Positions 35,313 to 44,356 of a stretch of 64,000 bases of DNA are shown here, in pieces (positions within the stretch are counted from its first letter, which is position 1; each line of letters opens with the position of its first letter). The DNA is taken from assembly GCA_020161245.1 (NCBI GenBank), contig JAIUOK010000021.1:1-64000 (forward strand), written 5' to 3'. The notes beneath the pieces were generated by a model that was given only the letters and a program-made list of their open reading frames with translations, was not told the origin of the DNA and did not search any database. The position numbers and the translations under genes were made by a program. Origin of the DNA: Actinomycetota bacterium (lineage in GTDB: Bacteria > Actinomycetota > Actinomycetes > S36-B12 > CAIYMF01).

Positions 35313-35486
35313 CGGTCGATCCTGCCGTACCGGGCGGGGCGGCGCCTCCGGCGGCTGCCTCCGGGGTGGGGGCCCGGTGTCCCCGGTACGGCCCATCGCG
35401 GCGCGTCCCCGGGCGACTCACCACCCCGTCCCCGCTACCGTCGCCCCGACGCGGTCACGGGGGCGGCGTCGGGACGGGGGTCCGGC

Positions 35487-36224
35487 ATGACCGACACGTG
35501 GCAGCAGCGCCCGCAGTGCGACGACGGCGAGGCGCGGCCCGCCGTGGACCGGTGGGGCCTCCCGCCCGAGAACCCGCGCGACACGTGGTCGGCGGCACCG
35601 ACCGGCGCCCCGTACGACGCACCACCGCCGTCAGGCGCGCCCGCGTACCCCGCTCCGGCCTTCGGCGCGCCGACATCCAGCCCTCCGGCGTACGGGGCTG
35701 CGGCGTACGGAGCACCGAGAACGGCGCCCCTGCGGGGTCCGAGCCCGGCGCGCGCGGCGATGCCGTCGTTCCTGCTCGGCACCGCGGTCGCGATCGGCGT
35801 GAGCCTCGCCGGCTACGCGGTGGAGAACAGCCGCAGCGGCGGGATCCTCTGGTTCGGCGGCTACTTCGTGGCGCTCGCGTTCTTCCGCAGCGCCTGGGCG
35901 AAGTACTCGCTGACGAGCAAGCTCACCGGTCAGAAGCTGTCGTCCGGGGCCGTGGCCGTGGCCGGCATCTGTGCCGTGGCCGTCGTCGGCTCGATGATCA
36001 TGTTCGGGTCGGCGTACGCCACCGCCCACACCCCGAGGACCGTGGGGATCGGTTCCTGCTTCACGCAGGAGGGCGACCGCGCCTTCGACGTCGACTGCTC
36101 GGACAGCTCAGCGACCTACGTGGCGGTGGCGCAGGCACCCTCGGTCGACCAGTGCCCGCAGAACGCCGAGGCCGGGGTGCGCCAGGACTCCGGCGCCGGG
36201 GTGCTCTGCCTGGCCCGCAAGTAG
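35487..36224 (+). CDS. proline-rich membrane protein of unknown function
   Basis: The 245-residue protein has a cytoplasmic Pro/Ala/Tyr/Gly-rich N-terminus (about residues 40-90, GAPAYPAPAFGAP-like), then hydrophobic segments at about 92-110, 117-131 and 148-168, and an outer C-terminal domain with four cysteines (GSCFTQ, VDCSDSS, DQCPQN, LCLARK) that could form two disulfides. Such proteins are common in Actinobacteria; no function is known. It is the only rightward gene between 23 and 41 kb and has no obvious operon partner. Confidence 0.7.
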   Translation: MTDTWQQRPQCDDGEARPAVDRWGLPPENPRDTWSAAPTGAPYDAPPPSGAPAYPAPAFGAPTSSPPAYGAAAYGAPRTAPLRGPSPARAAMPSFLLGTAVAIGVSLAGYAVENSRSGGILWFGGYFVALAFFRSAWAKYSLTSKLTGQKLSSGAVAVAGICAVAVVGSMIMFGSAYATAHTPRTVGIGSCFTQEGDRAFDVDCSDSSATYVAVAQAPSVDQCPQNAEAGVRQDSGAGVLCLARK

Positions 36225-36234
36225 CGGTCGGCGC

Positions 36235-36573
36235 TCACCCCCAGCGACCGCCCTCGGTGGGCAAGGGCGTGTAATCCGGGAACAGCGCGCCGGCGTCGGC
36301 TATCTGCGACACCGGGAGGTAGGTGCAGCACTGCTCGTACTCCGCCCACATGGCCCGGACCTCCGGGTGCTCGTGCGCCGAGGCGATGGCCTCCTCCGAC
36401 ACCCACTCGAAGACTTCGACGACGTCGCCGTCCTGTGTCTCCATGGCGATGCCCGGCCGGTCGGTCGCCAGGCCCAGGTCGCGCAGCCGCTGCACATGCG
36501 TGCGCGTCAGCTCGCGCAACTGCTCCTCACCGCCCGGCAGCGGCCGGAAGCAGGCGATCACCACTCGTCCCAT
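36235..36573 (-). CDS. ABM/dimeric alpha-beta barrel-like small protein
   Basis: The 112-residue protein has the order strand-helix-strand seen in antibiotic-biosynthesis-monooxygenase-like barrels: VVIACFRPLPGGEEQLRELTRTHVQRL, then GIAMETQDGDVVEVFEWVSEEAI and HPEVRAMWAEYEQCCTYLPV. Usual catalytic residues are not recognisable, so an enzymatic role is not claimed. The start ATG 36573 has a G-rich region upstream. The stop is 10 bases from the convergent membrane-protein gene. Confidence 0.65.
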   Translation of the reverse strand: MGRVVIACFRPLPGGEEQLRELTRTHVQRLRDLGLATDRPGIAMETQDGDVVEVFEWVSEEAIASAHEHPEVRAMWAEYEQCCTYLPVSQIADAGALFPDYTPLPTEGGRWG

Positions 36574-36598
36574 GCCCCCAGGATGCCGGGACGGGCCA

Positions 36599-36660
36599 CG
36601 AGTAACTGGCGTTGTTATCGGTTTGCAGGCCCCGAAAGCGATGACAACGCCAGTTACTCG
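36599..36660. repeat. 62-bp palindrome family, copy 6
   Basis: Arms 36599-36624 and 36635-36660 pair at 24 of 26 positions around a 10-base loop; exactly 62 bp. The TAA stop of the AbiEi/DUF559 gene (36656-36654) is inside the right arm (GCGAGTAAC read on the minus strand). Confidence 0.92.
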
Positions 36661-37676
36661 CGCGTGGGTGGCCGTCTTGCGTGGCGAGCGGGGACGCCGA
36701 GAGCCCGCGCCGCGCGATTCACCACGACCCCGGCCGGCTCTCCGGTCACCCACCGGACGAACCGCCAGCCCGCCGCCTCGAGGTCGTCCTGCCGCTCGCG
36801 TTGCTCGCGGTAGCGCCGGCGCTGCTCCTCCGCGGTGACGCCGTACTTCTCCAGCCCGTCCGCCTCACCGATGAGCCGGGCGTCCTTCCAGAGGAAGTCG
36901 ACGTAGTAGCGACGGCCCGAAGCCCCCTGCACCGGCCACCCGACGAGCGGGACGGGCAGACCGGCCAACAGGAACTGGCCCCGGGACCAGCTCTCCAGCG
37001 GCGACTCGCTCGCACACTCGAGCAGATCGAGGGCTTGGCGCAGCACCCGCGTGCCCGGCCATGACCACACGGCCGTGAAGGCGTCCTCGAGAGTCTCTCG
37101 TACATCCGCGTACGCAGAGTGCGGCAGCTCGCGTCTGCGGATCGCGGTCGCCACCCGGCCATCTGAGGCGCCGAGCAGATTCCTGGCCGCGCCGTCGATC
37201 GCCATCATCGCCGCAGGCAGAGACCGCCCTCGGCCGAGGTCCATGGCGGTTCGGGCCGGCGTCGTCACGCGGATACCGTCCACCACCTCGACGAACCGCT
37301 CCGGCAGCCGCGAACCGTGGACCGTAAGCCCGCCATCGCTCCGCTCGGCCTGCCCGGCGACGGTGACTTGGACGCCCAGACGCTCCGGCCACGGCACCCA
37401 CAGCCGTTGAAGCCGACCGGCCGTCTCGTGACTGGCTGCGGCTCTGGGATCGAGCCGGCCCATCAGCGCACGCAGGTGCGACGGGTCCTCAGGTTCGCCC
37501 GCGCGTCGCGGCTGTGAGGGCACGTCGTAGAGACCGCGCCGAATGCGGCACACGGCGCCTGAAGCAACGGCGCGGTCGATCTGCTGCGGGCCCCAGCCCG
37601 CCCCGAGCAGCTCGGCCCGGGTCCACGGGCCGGGTCCCAGCGCCTGCACGCGGTCGAGCGTCCGTCTCTGCACCAT
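36654..37676 (-). CDS. AbiEi-antitoxin-like and DUF559 endonuclease-fold fusion protein
   Basis: The 340-residue protein has an N-terminal winged-helix AbiEi-like domain (GPWTRAELLGAGWGPQQIDRAV...IRRGLYDVP, residues 15-52) and a C-terminal PD-(D/E)xK-like DUF559/Vsr domain (ESPLESWSRGQFL, YYVDFLWKDARLIGEADG, DDLEAAGWRFVRWV, about 228-320). The Glu, Asp and Glu-x-Asp expected for a nuclease centre are visible. Such solitary genes are frequent in Actinobacteria and no toxin partner is present, so a defence or DNA-repair role is only a possibility. The final codons R-E-TAA come from a palindromic repeat. Confidence 0.75.
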   Translation of the reverse strand: MVQRRTLDRVQALGPGPWTRAELLGAGWGPQQIDRAVASGAVCRIRRGLYDVPSQPRRAGEPEDPSHLRALMGRLDPRAAASHETAGRLQRLWVPWPERLGVQVTVAGQAERSDGGLTVHGSRLPERFVEVVDGIRVTTPARTAMDLGRGRSLPAAMMAIDGAARNLLGASDGRVATAIRRRELPHSAYADVRETLEDAFTAVWSWPGTRVLRQALDLLECASESPLESWSRGQFLLAGLPVPLVGWPVQGASGRRYYVDFLWKDARLIGEADGLEKYGVTAEEQRRRYREQRERQDDLEAAGWRFVRWVTGEPAGVVVNRAARALGVPARHARRPPTRE

Positions 37677-37754
37677 CCGGCCACGGTGGCCCCAGGTCCC
37701 CGGCCCGTGCGTCGGCCGTCCACAGGCGGCGGGCCGCCACCCTGCCCTCGTCCA

Positions 37755-37816
37755 CGAGTAACTGCCCTAGCCATCGGTTTCGGGCGGCTGAAACCGATGA
37801 CAACGCCAGTTACTCG
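37755..37816. repeat. 62-bp palindrome family, copy 7
   Basis: Arms 37755-37780 and 37791-37816 pair at 22 of 26 positions; exactly 62 bp. Mismatches cluster in the same mid-arm stretch as in copies 3, 5 and 8. It lies between the AbiEi/DUF559 start and the fba terminator. Confidence 0.9.
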
Positions 37817-37838
37817 CGGCCCTTACTCGAGCAACGGC

Positions 37839-37870
37839 GAGGGCCCGCAGGCTGGTGCCTGCGGGCCCTC
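37839..37870 (-). terminator. perfect 13-bp hairpin after fba
   Basis: GAGGGCCCGCAGG (37839-37851) pairs perfectly with 37858-37870 around a 6-base loop, 16 bases after the fba stop. It is followed by no T-run but is placed as an intrinsic terminator. Confidence 0.7.
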
Positions 37871-37886
37871 GTGACGTTCGGGGGTG

Positions 37887-38909
<1,023 letters not shown>

Positions 38910-39024
38910 GGGAAACCTGCTCCTGTAAAGAACGGCGAACCGGGTCCGGGGGCATCGTTGCCTCGCGGTTCTTGACGCCCATCCTTCCACGGTCGCCGCA
39001 AGCGGTTCCACGGGTCCGCGGTAC

Positions 39025-39038
39025 TGACCGGTAGGTCA
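39025..39038. promoter_or_regulatory. palindrome upstream of fba
   Basis: TGACCGGTAGGTCA (perfect TGACC/GGTCA half-sites, 4-base centre) lies at the edge of the MFS gene stop, 116 bases upstream of fba. It shares TACTGACCGGTA with the palindrome before etfD (58079-58092). Its partner protein is unknown. Confidence 0.35.
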
Positions 39039-40352
39039 CACCCGTCCGGTTGCGGACCCCGCAGCGGGGCCGATCGCGCGCAGCCCTCGCACCTGCGGGT
39101 CGAGCAGGGCCAGGCCCGGCACGAGGGCCAGGACGCCGGCCGTGAGGATCGCGGCCTCGAGCCCCACCGCGTCGACGTACGGGCCGACTGCGGCGAGCGC
39201 GAACGGCGTCAGCGCGCTCGAGCCGAGCCAGTCGTACGCCGACACGCGCGACAGCGACTCGCCGGGGATGTGCTGCTGCAGCGCGGTCTCCCACAGCACG
39301 GAGAAGACATCGATCGACACGCCGCCGAGGAACGCCAGGCCGACGAGCGCCCACAGCGGTGCCGGAGGGCCCAGCGCCAGGACGGACAGCCCGAGCACGG
39401 GGGCCACCGCCATCGCGACGAGCATCGGCCTGGCGGGGCGCAGGCGCAGGGCGACGACGACGCCGAGCACCGTGCCGAGGGAGTACGCCGCCACGATGGC
39501 CGCCCATGGCGCGGCGCCTCCGAGGCTCTGGTCGGCCTGCACCGGGCCGAGCACGCCGATCGCGGAGGAGAAGCCGATGTTGCCGACCGCGAAGACCGCG
39601 ACGATCGACACGACCCAGCGCCGCGAGGAGAACTCGTGCCAGCCGTGGCGCAGGTCGTCGAGCATCGAGGGCACGGCGGCGCGGACCGTCGGGAAGCTCA
39701 CGCGCACGAGCAGGATCAGCGCGGCGGATACGACGAAGCTGGCGCCGTCGACGACCAGCGCCCAGCCCGCGCCCACCGTGGCCACCAGCAGGCCGCCGAG
39801 GGCGCTGCCCAGGATGCGTGCGACGTTGCTCGCCAGACGGAGCAGGGCGTTGGCGCTCTGCAGGTCCTCCTTGCGCACGACCTCGGGCACGATGCCGGTG
39901 AGCGCCGGGAAGAACAGGGCGACGGCGACGCCGCTGACCGCCGACAGCATGGCGAGCAGCGGAACGGTGGCGCTGCCGGTCAGGAACAGCGCGCCTGCGG
40001 CGAGCTGCGCCATCGCGGCGAGCACCTCGCTGACCACCATGAGCCGCGATCGGCGGACCCGGTCGGCCGCGACGCCGCCGAGCAGCATGAACAGCACCTG
40101 CGGCACCGCGCCGGCGAAGAGCACGACGCCGATGGAGGTGGCGGTCGCGCCGGGCAGTGCGAGGACGCCGAAGGCCATGGCGACCGGGGCGATCGAGGTG
40201 CCGGTGACCGAGACGAAGCGCGAGGCCGTGAGCAGCGCGAGATCGCGCTGGCGGAGCAGCACCAGGTCGTCGCGCCAGTGGCGCGCGGCGGACGCAGCCT
40301 GCGACGCGGGCTCCTCGGCCCGCGGCTCTTCGGGCTGGAGGTCCTCGCGCAC
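39036..40352 (-). CDS. MFS transporter (EntS/MefA-like)
   Basis: The 438-residue integral membrane protein has about 12 hydrophobic segments starting near residue 38 and ending near 420. The first loop GGVAADRVRRSRLMVVSE matches the MFS motif (G-x3-D-R-x-x-R), and the pattern is that of the EntS/MefA-type drug and siderophore exporters (about 400-440 residues). The first 28 residues are cytosolic and acidic. It starts with GTG at 40352 and is transcribed alone. No substrate is indicated by neighbours. Confidence 0.87.
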   Translation of the reverse strand: MREDLQPEEPRAEEPASQAASAARHWRDDLVLLRQRDLALLTASRFVSVTGTSIAPVAMAFGVLALPGATATSIGVVLFAGAVPQVLFMLLGGVAADRVRRSRLMVVSEVLAAMAQLAAGALFLTGSATVPLLAMLSAVSGVAVALFFPALTGIVPEVVRKEDLQSANALLRLASNVARILGSALGGLLVATVGAGWALVVDGASFVVSAALILLVRVSFPTVRAAVPSMLDDLRHGWHEFSSRRWVVSIVAVFAVGNIGFSSAIGVLGPVQADQSLGGAAPWAAIVAAYSLGTVLGVVVALRLRPARPMLVAMAVAPVLGLSVLALGPPAPLWALVGLAFLGGVSIDVFSVLWETALQQHIPGESLSRVSAYDWLGSSALTPFALAAVGPYVDAVGLEAAILTAGVLALVPGLALLDPQVRGLRAIGPAAGSATGRV

Positions 40353-40442
40353 CCGAGGACCCTGCCATGGCCGGCCGATCGCCAGGACGAACCGCCGGAC
40401 ATCCGGCGCGCCGCCGTAGATCGTCCGGCGTAGCAGCGGCTC

Positions 40443-40823
40443 CTACTGCTGCGGAGCGTGGCGGTCGGGGCCGCCGAGCAGCCCCACGACGACCAGCTCG
40501 GCCACCACGAGGACGACCCCGAGCGCGAGCAGCCCCGACGCCGCGAGCAGCCATGCCGCGACGACGAACAGCACGAGCTCGGCCCCGACCCGCACGGCGA
40601 CCGGGCTCTGCACCCGTCGGCGCGGCGACAGGAAGATGCCCCACACGAGGGCGACGAGCAGCGCCGCCAGGACGCCGATCACCCACCCGGCGAACCCGTC
40701 GACCAGACGCACGACGCCGACCACGATCGCCGCGAGGAGAGCGAGCTCGAGAAGGAACCGGAGGGCCAGGAGCAGCCACAGGCCGCCGGACGGCGCGGTC
40801 CGGGGCTCCGACGCATCAGTCAC
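40443..40823 (-). CDS. DUF2568 (YrdB-like) membrane protein
   Basis: The 126-residue protein has four hydrophobic helices (about residues 14-35, 42-63, 77-94, 96-115) and the conserved segment FAGWVIGVLAALLVALVWGIFLSPRRRV with AVRVGAELVLF, typical of DUF2568/YrdB proteins. Function is unknown. GTG 40823 was chosen; the upstream open frame to 40931 is unlike the family. It overlaps nothing and lies 40 bases after the TrmH-type gene on the same strand, with which it may share a transcript. Confidence 0.82.
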   Translation of the reverse strand: MTDASEPRTAPSGGLWLLLALRFLLELALLAAIVVGVVRLVDGFAGWVIGVLAALLVALVWGIFLSPRRRVQSPVAVRVGAELVLFVVAAWLLAASGLLALGVVLVVAELVVVGLLGGPDRHAPQQ

Positions 40824-40863
40824 ACCACCACCCTGCCAGGAGGCGGCCGGGGTCCGCGGGCGA

Positions 40864-41484
40864 TCAGGCCGGGGGCTGCTCGAAGACGTGGCGGCGGACC
40901 CACGCGTGCATCGCGATGGCGGCCGCCGCACCCACGTTGATCGAGCGCGTGGATCCGAACTGGGCGATGGAGACCGTCGCGGTGCACGCGTCCCGCGCCG
41001 CGCCGGACAGGCCCGTGCCCTCCTGGCCGAACAGCAGCACGCACGCGCGCGGCAGGTCGAAGGTCTCGACCGGCACCGAGCCCGGCAGGTTGTCGACGCC
41101 GATCACGGGCAGCCCCTGCGCCCGCGCCCACGCGGCGAGCGCCGTCGCGTCGTCGTGGTGCTCGACGTGCAGGTACCGGTCGGTCACCATCGCCCCGCGG
41201 CGGTTCCACCGCCGGCGTCCGACGACCCGGACGGACGAGGCGTTGAAGGCGTTCGCCGTGCGCACCACGGAACCGATGTTGAAGTCGTGGGCCAGGTTCT
41301 CGATCGCGACGTGGAAGGGGTGACGCCGGCCGTCGAGGTCGGCCACGATCGCCTCGACCGTCCAGTAGCGGTAGCGGTCGACGACGTTGCGGCGGTCGCC
41401 GTCGCGCAGCAGCTCGGGGTCGAGCCGGGGGTCGTCCGGCCAGGGCAGCGGGTGCGGCCCCACCCCGACGTCGCGCTCGTCCAC
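40864..41484 (-). CDS. TrmH/SpoU-family RNA 2'-O-methyltransferase
   Basis: The 206-residue SPOUT enzyme has the three SpoU motifs: NIGSVVRTANAF (motif 1), VLLFGQEGTGLS (motif 2) and IAQFGSTRSINVGAAAAIAMH (motif 3), which make the SAM-binding trefoil knot. It should methylate a ribose in tRNA or rRNA. Members at this locus in other Actinobacteria also lie near fba and pyrE. The RNA target is not determined by sequence. Start is GTG 41484. Confidence 0.9.
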   Translation of the reverse strand: MDERDVGVGPHPLPWPDDPRLDPELLRDGDRRNVVDRYRYWTVEAIVADLDGRRHPFHVAIENLAHDFNIGSVVRTANAFNASSVRVVGRRRWNRRGAMVTDRYLHVEHHDDATALAAWARAQGLPVIGVDNLPGSVPVETFDLPRACVLLFGQEGTGLSGAARDACTATVSIAQFGSTRSINVGAAAAIAMHAWVRRHVFEQPPA

Positions 41485-41543
41485 GCGGCCGAGCCTAGGG
41501 CGCTCGGCGGGCCGGATCGCCGAGCCCGCTTAGGCTTCCTGGC

Positions 41544-42245
41544 ATGTGGGAGGGCCCGGACCTGACGTCGCTCGGCGCTCTCGCCGTGTACGCCGTCCTC
41601 TGGGGCTTCATCTTCGCCGAGTGCGCGCTGCTGCTCGGTTTCCTCCTGCCCGGCGACACGATCCTGTTCGGCGCCGGCCTGGTCGCCGGCGCGCCCAACA
41701 GCGACGTCAACATCTACCTGCTGGCGGGCGGCGCGTTCGTGGCCGCCGTCGTCGGCAACGAGGTCGCCTATACGACCGGCAAGCGCTTCGGCCGCGACTG
41801 GGTCGAGGGCCGGGAGAAGGGCAGGGCGCGCGAGCAGCTGCGACGTGCCGAGGGCTTCTACGACAAGTACGGCTGGTGGTCGGTCGTCATCGCGCGCTGG
41901 ATCCCGTGGGTGCGCACGTTCATCCCGATCATCGCCGGCACCGCGGCCATGGACCGGCGCGCCTTCACCTCGGCCAACGTCGTCGGCGCCCTCCCCTGGG
42001 CCGTCGGCCTGCCCTTCCTGGGCTACTTCGCCTTCCAGGTTCCAGTGCTGCGCGACATCGCCTACGCGGTCGCCGGCATCGCCATCCTGGGCTTCATCGT
42101 CAGCCTCGTGGTGGCCGGCGCCCGGTCCCGGCGCCGGGCCCGCGAGGAGCGTGACAGCGCAGGACCGGACCGTGACGGGGAGCACGATGTCAGCGATCCC
42201 TCAGCGTCCGCAGAGCCCGCGCGGGATCAGCAGCCGCCGCAGTGA
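41544..42245 (+). CDS. DedA-family membrane protein
   Basis: The 233-residue protein has the DedA/VTT pattern: ECALLLGFLLPGDTILFGAGL (E...F-x-P-G-D), VVGNEVAYTTGKRFG, and the motif IARWIPWVRTFIPIIAGTAAM followed by NVVGALPW. DedA proteins act in membrane lipid (C55-P or phospholipid) flipping. The C-terminal 35 residues are charged and low-complexity. It starts a tandem pair: the second DedA gene begins 9 bases after its stop. Confidence 0.9.
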   Translation: MWEGPDLTSLGALAVYAVLWGFIFAECALLLGFLLPGDTILFGAGLVAGAPNSDVNIYLLAGGAFVAAVVGNEVAYTTGKRFGRDWVEGREKGRAREQLRRAEGFYDKYGWWSVVIARWIPWVRTFIPIIAGTAAMDRRAFTSANVVGALPWAVGLPFLGYFAFQVPVLRDIAYAVAGIAILGFIVSLVVAGARSRRRAREERDSAGPDRDGEHDVSDPSASAEPARDQQPPQ

Positions 42246-42254
42246 CGTAGCCTC

Positions 42255-42965
42255 GTGAGCGTGCTGGCCCACCTGACCTCCACGCTCGCTGTCGCGCCGA
42301 CCCTCGGACCGGACTGGCTGCAGCCCGAGAACATCCTGGAGCGCTTCGGCACCTGGGCGTTCTGGGCCGTCGTCGTCATCGTGTTCGTCGAGTGCGGCCT
42401 GCTCATGTTCTTCCTGCCGGGCGACTCGCTGCTGTTCGTCACCGGGCTGTTCATCGGCGCCGGGACGATCGACATGCCGATCGGCCTGGCCTGCCTGATC
42501 CTCACCGCCGCGGCGATCCTCGGGAACGTGTCCGGCTACTGGATCGGGGCCAAGATCGGGCCAGCCCTGTTCAACCGGCCCAACTCCAAGCTGCTGTCGC
42601 CGGCGAACGTGCAGAAGACCCACGACTTCTTCGTGAAGTACGGGCCGAGGTCGATCATCCTGGCGCGCTTCGTCCCGATCGTGCGCACGTTCATCACGCT
42701 CATGGCGGGCGTCGGGCGGATGGACTTCAAGCAGTACCTGCTCTACTCCTCGATCGGCGGCCTGCTCTGGGGCGGCGGCGTCACGCTGCTCGGCTACTTC
42801 CTCGGCGACGTCCCGTTCGTGCAGAAGAACATCGAGGTCATCGCGATCCTCATCGTGGTGCTCTCGCTGCTGCCCGCCGGCTTCGAGTGGTGGCACGCGC
42901 GCCGGCTCGCGAAGCAGTCGGGCGCGCCTGCCGTCGACGAGCCCGCGGCCGACGACGCCGTCTGA
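42255..42965 (+). CDS. DedA-family membrane protein
   Basis: The 236-residue second DedA protein: VECGLLMFFLPGDSLLFVTGLF, LGNVSGYWIGAKIGPALF, LARFVPIVRTFITLMAGVGRMDFKQYLLYSSIGGLLWGGGVTLLGYFLG. Essential acidic and arginine residues of the family (E near the first motif, R in FVPIVRTF) are present. It starts with GTG 42255 and is co-transcribed with the preceding paralogue. Two adjacent copies that differ clearly in sequence suggest old duplication and separate lipid substrates or partner topology. Confidence 0.92.
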   Translation: MSVLAHLTSTLAVAPTLGPDWLQPENILERFGTWAFWAVVVIVFVECGLLMFFLPGDSLLFVTGLFIGAGTIDMPIGLACLILTAAAILGNVSGYWIGAKIGPALFNRPNSKLLSPANVQKTHDFFVKYGPRSIILARFVPIVRTFITLMAGVGRMDFKQYLLYSSIGGLLWGGGVTLLGYFLGDVPFVQKNIEVIAILIVVLSLLPAGFEWWHARRLAKQSGAPAVDEPAADDAV

Positions 42966-42974
42966 GGCCTGCGC

Positions 42975-43631
42975 TCAGGCGCGGCGGCCGATGCTCGGCA
43001 GCGGCTCCACCGGCCGCATCTGCCGGGCCCGCACGACCTCCTGCACCGCCTGCTGGGTCGGGATCGACCGGCGGTCGGAGTAGGCCTCCCACGGCACCGA
43101 CTGCATGAGCAGGCGCAGGGCCGTGCCGCGGGCGAAGATGTCGAGCGGGTCCAGTCCCTTGCCGCCCCGGGCGATGAGCCGCTCGCCCACCGTCGTCACC
43201 GACTGCAGGGGCGCCGACACCATCGCGTCGCGCACCGGGTTGTCGAAGATGGCCCGGGCCAGCCACGGCTCCGCCGCGCGCAGCACGTAGACGTCGTCGA
43301 AGCGCGGGTCGCCGGTGTGCACCACACGCAGCCCGTCCACGACCGACGCTGCGCCGGCGTCCTTGGGGCGCAGCTCCAGCCGCGGCAGCGACGCCGGCGC
43401 CACCAGCTCGACGACCGCCACGTGCTTGCGGTCCTCGTAGGCCCGGACCGCGACCCCGTCGACGTCGCCCACGAGGACGCCGTCGGTGGTGAGGTGCCAG
43501 CCCATCGCGCGGGCGTAGCGGCGCAGCCGGCCGCGACGGGTGGAGTCGATGAGCCAGGAGACGACCGGCCTGCGGGACAGGGGCCGGGCGTAGGGCATCG
43601 ACACCAGAGGTGGGACGCTGCCCGCTGCCAC
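42975..43631 (-). CDS. conserved protein of unknown function
   Basis: I do not recognise this 218-residue protein. It has a soluble alpha/beta appearance: RRYARAMGWHLTTDGVLVGDVDGVAVRAYED, PRFDDVYVLRAAEPWLARAIFDNPVRDAM, then GLDPLDIFARGTALRLLMQSVP. No signal peptide or long membrane segment is seen. Codon use is typical, and the frame is the best by third-position GC. It starts with GTG 43631 and converges on the DedA pair (9 bases between the stops). It could belong to an actinobacterial domain family of unknown role. Confidence 0.65.
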   Translation of the reverse strand: MAAGSVPPLVSMPYARPLSRRPVVSWLIDSTRRGRLRRYARAMGWHLTTDGVLVGDVDGVAVRAYEDRKHVAVVELVAPASLPRLELRPKDAGAASVVDGLRVVHTGDPRFDDVYVLRAAEPWLARAIFDNPVRDAMVSAPLQSVTTVGERLIARGGKGLDPLDIFARGTALRLLMQSVPWEAYSDRRSIPTQQAVQEVVRARQMRPVEPLPSIGRRA

Positions 43632-43700
43632 GACGAACCCCCGACACGGCTCTCGGCCGTCCCCCCGGACGGCGCAGCCCCAGCGTGGTCCCCGTGCGGC

Positions 43701-43744
43701 GCCCCGTCAGGGGCCGACCGGGTGAGCGGGCCCCGCCGTCACCC
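43701..43744 (-). terminator. two adjacent hairpins after pyrE
   Basis: GCCCC (43701-43705)/GGGGC (43710-43714), and GGGTGAGCGGG (43720-43730) against CCCGCCGTCACCC (43732-43744) with a 2-base bulge, 22 bases beyond the pyrE stop. Likely termination of pyrE. Confidence 0.4.
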
Positions 43745-43766
43745 TCTCGGCCCAGCCGCTGCGGAC

Positions 43767-44312
43767 CTACAGGCCGAGATCGGCCAGCGAGTACGCCGCG
43801 AGGTAGGGGAGCCCGGCCTCCTCGACCTTCGGGGCGGCACCCCGCTCGACGATGACGGCGACGCCGACCACGTCGGCGCCGGCCTCGCGCAGCGCCTCGA
43901 CAGCAGTGAGCACCGAGCCGCCGGTGGTCGAGGTGTCCTCGACGGCGAGCACGCGGCGTCCGGCGACATCGGGGCCCTCGATGCGGCGCTGGAGGCCGTG
44001 GGCCTTCTCGGACTTGCGGACGACGAACGCGTCGAGGGTGCGGCCCTGCGCCGCGGCCGCGTGCAGCATCGCAGTCGCCACGGGGTCGGCCCCCAGGGTC
44101 AGGCCGCCGACGGCGTCGTAGTCGAGGCCGGCCGTCAGCTCGAGCATCACGCGGCCGACCAGCGGGGCGGTGGCGCCGTCGAGGGTGACGCGGCGCAGGT
44201 CGACGTAGTAGTCGGCCTCCTTGCCGCTCGAGAGCACGACCCGGCCGTGGACCACGGCCTTGTCGAGGATGTCCTGGCGCAGCTGCTGGCGGTCGTCCGC
44301 GGGGGTGGTCAC
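43767..44312 (-). CDS. pyrE: orotate phosphoribosyltransferase
   Basis: The 181-residue enzyme joins orotate to PRPP in pyrimidine synthesis. LSSGKEADYYVDLRRVTLD (catalytic loop entry), VVRKSEKAHGLQRRIEG (catalytic loop with the essential Lys) and the PRPP motif VLAVEDTSTTGGSVLTAVEAL are intact. GTG 44312 has AGGAG close upstream. It is the only pyrimidine gene in the window and is monocistronic. Confidence 0.95.
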   Translation of the reverse strand: MTTPADDRQQLRQDILDKAVVHGRVVLSSGKEADYYVDLRRVTLDGATAPLVGRVMLELTAGLDYDAVGGLTLGADPVATAMLHAAAAQGRTLDAFVVRKSEKAHGLQRRIEGPDVAGRRVLAVEDTSTTGGSVLTAVEALREAGADVVGVAVIVERGAAPKVEEAGLPYLAAYSLADLGL

Positions 44313-44356
44313 GGCTCCTGAGGGTATCCGCGCCCGACGTGCGGCAGGCTGGGCGG

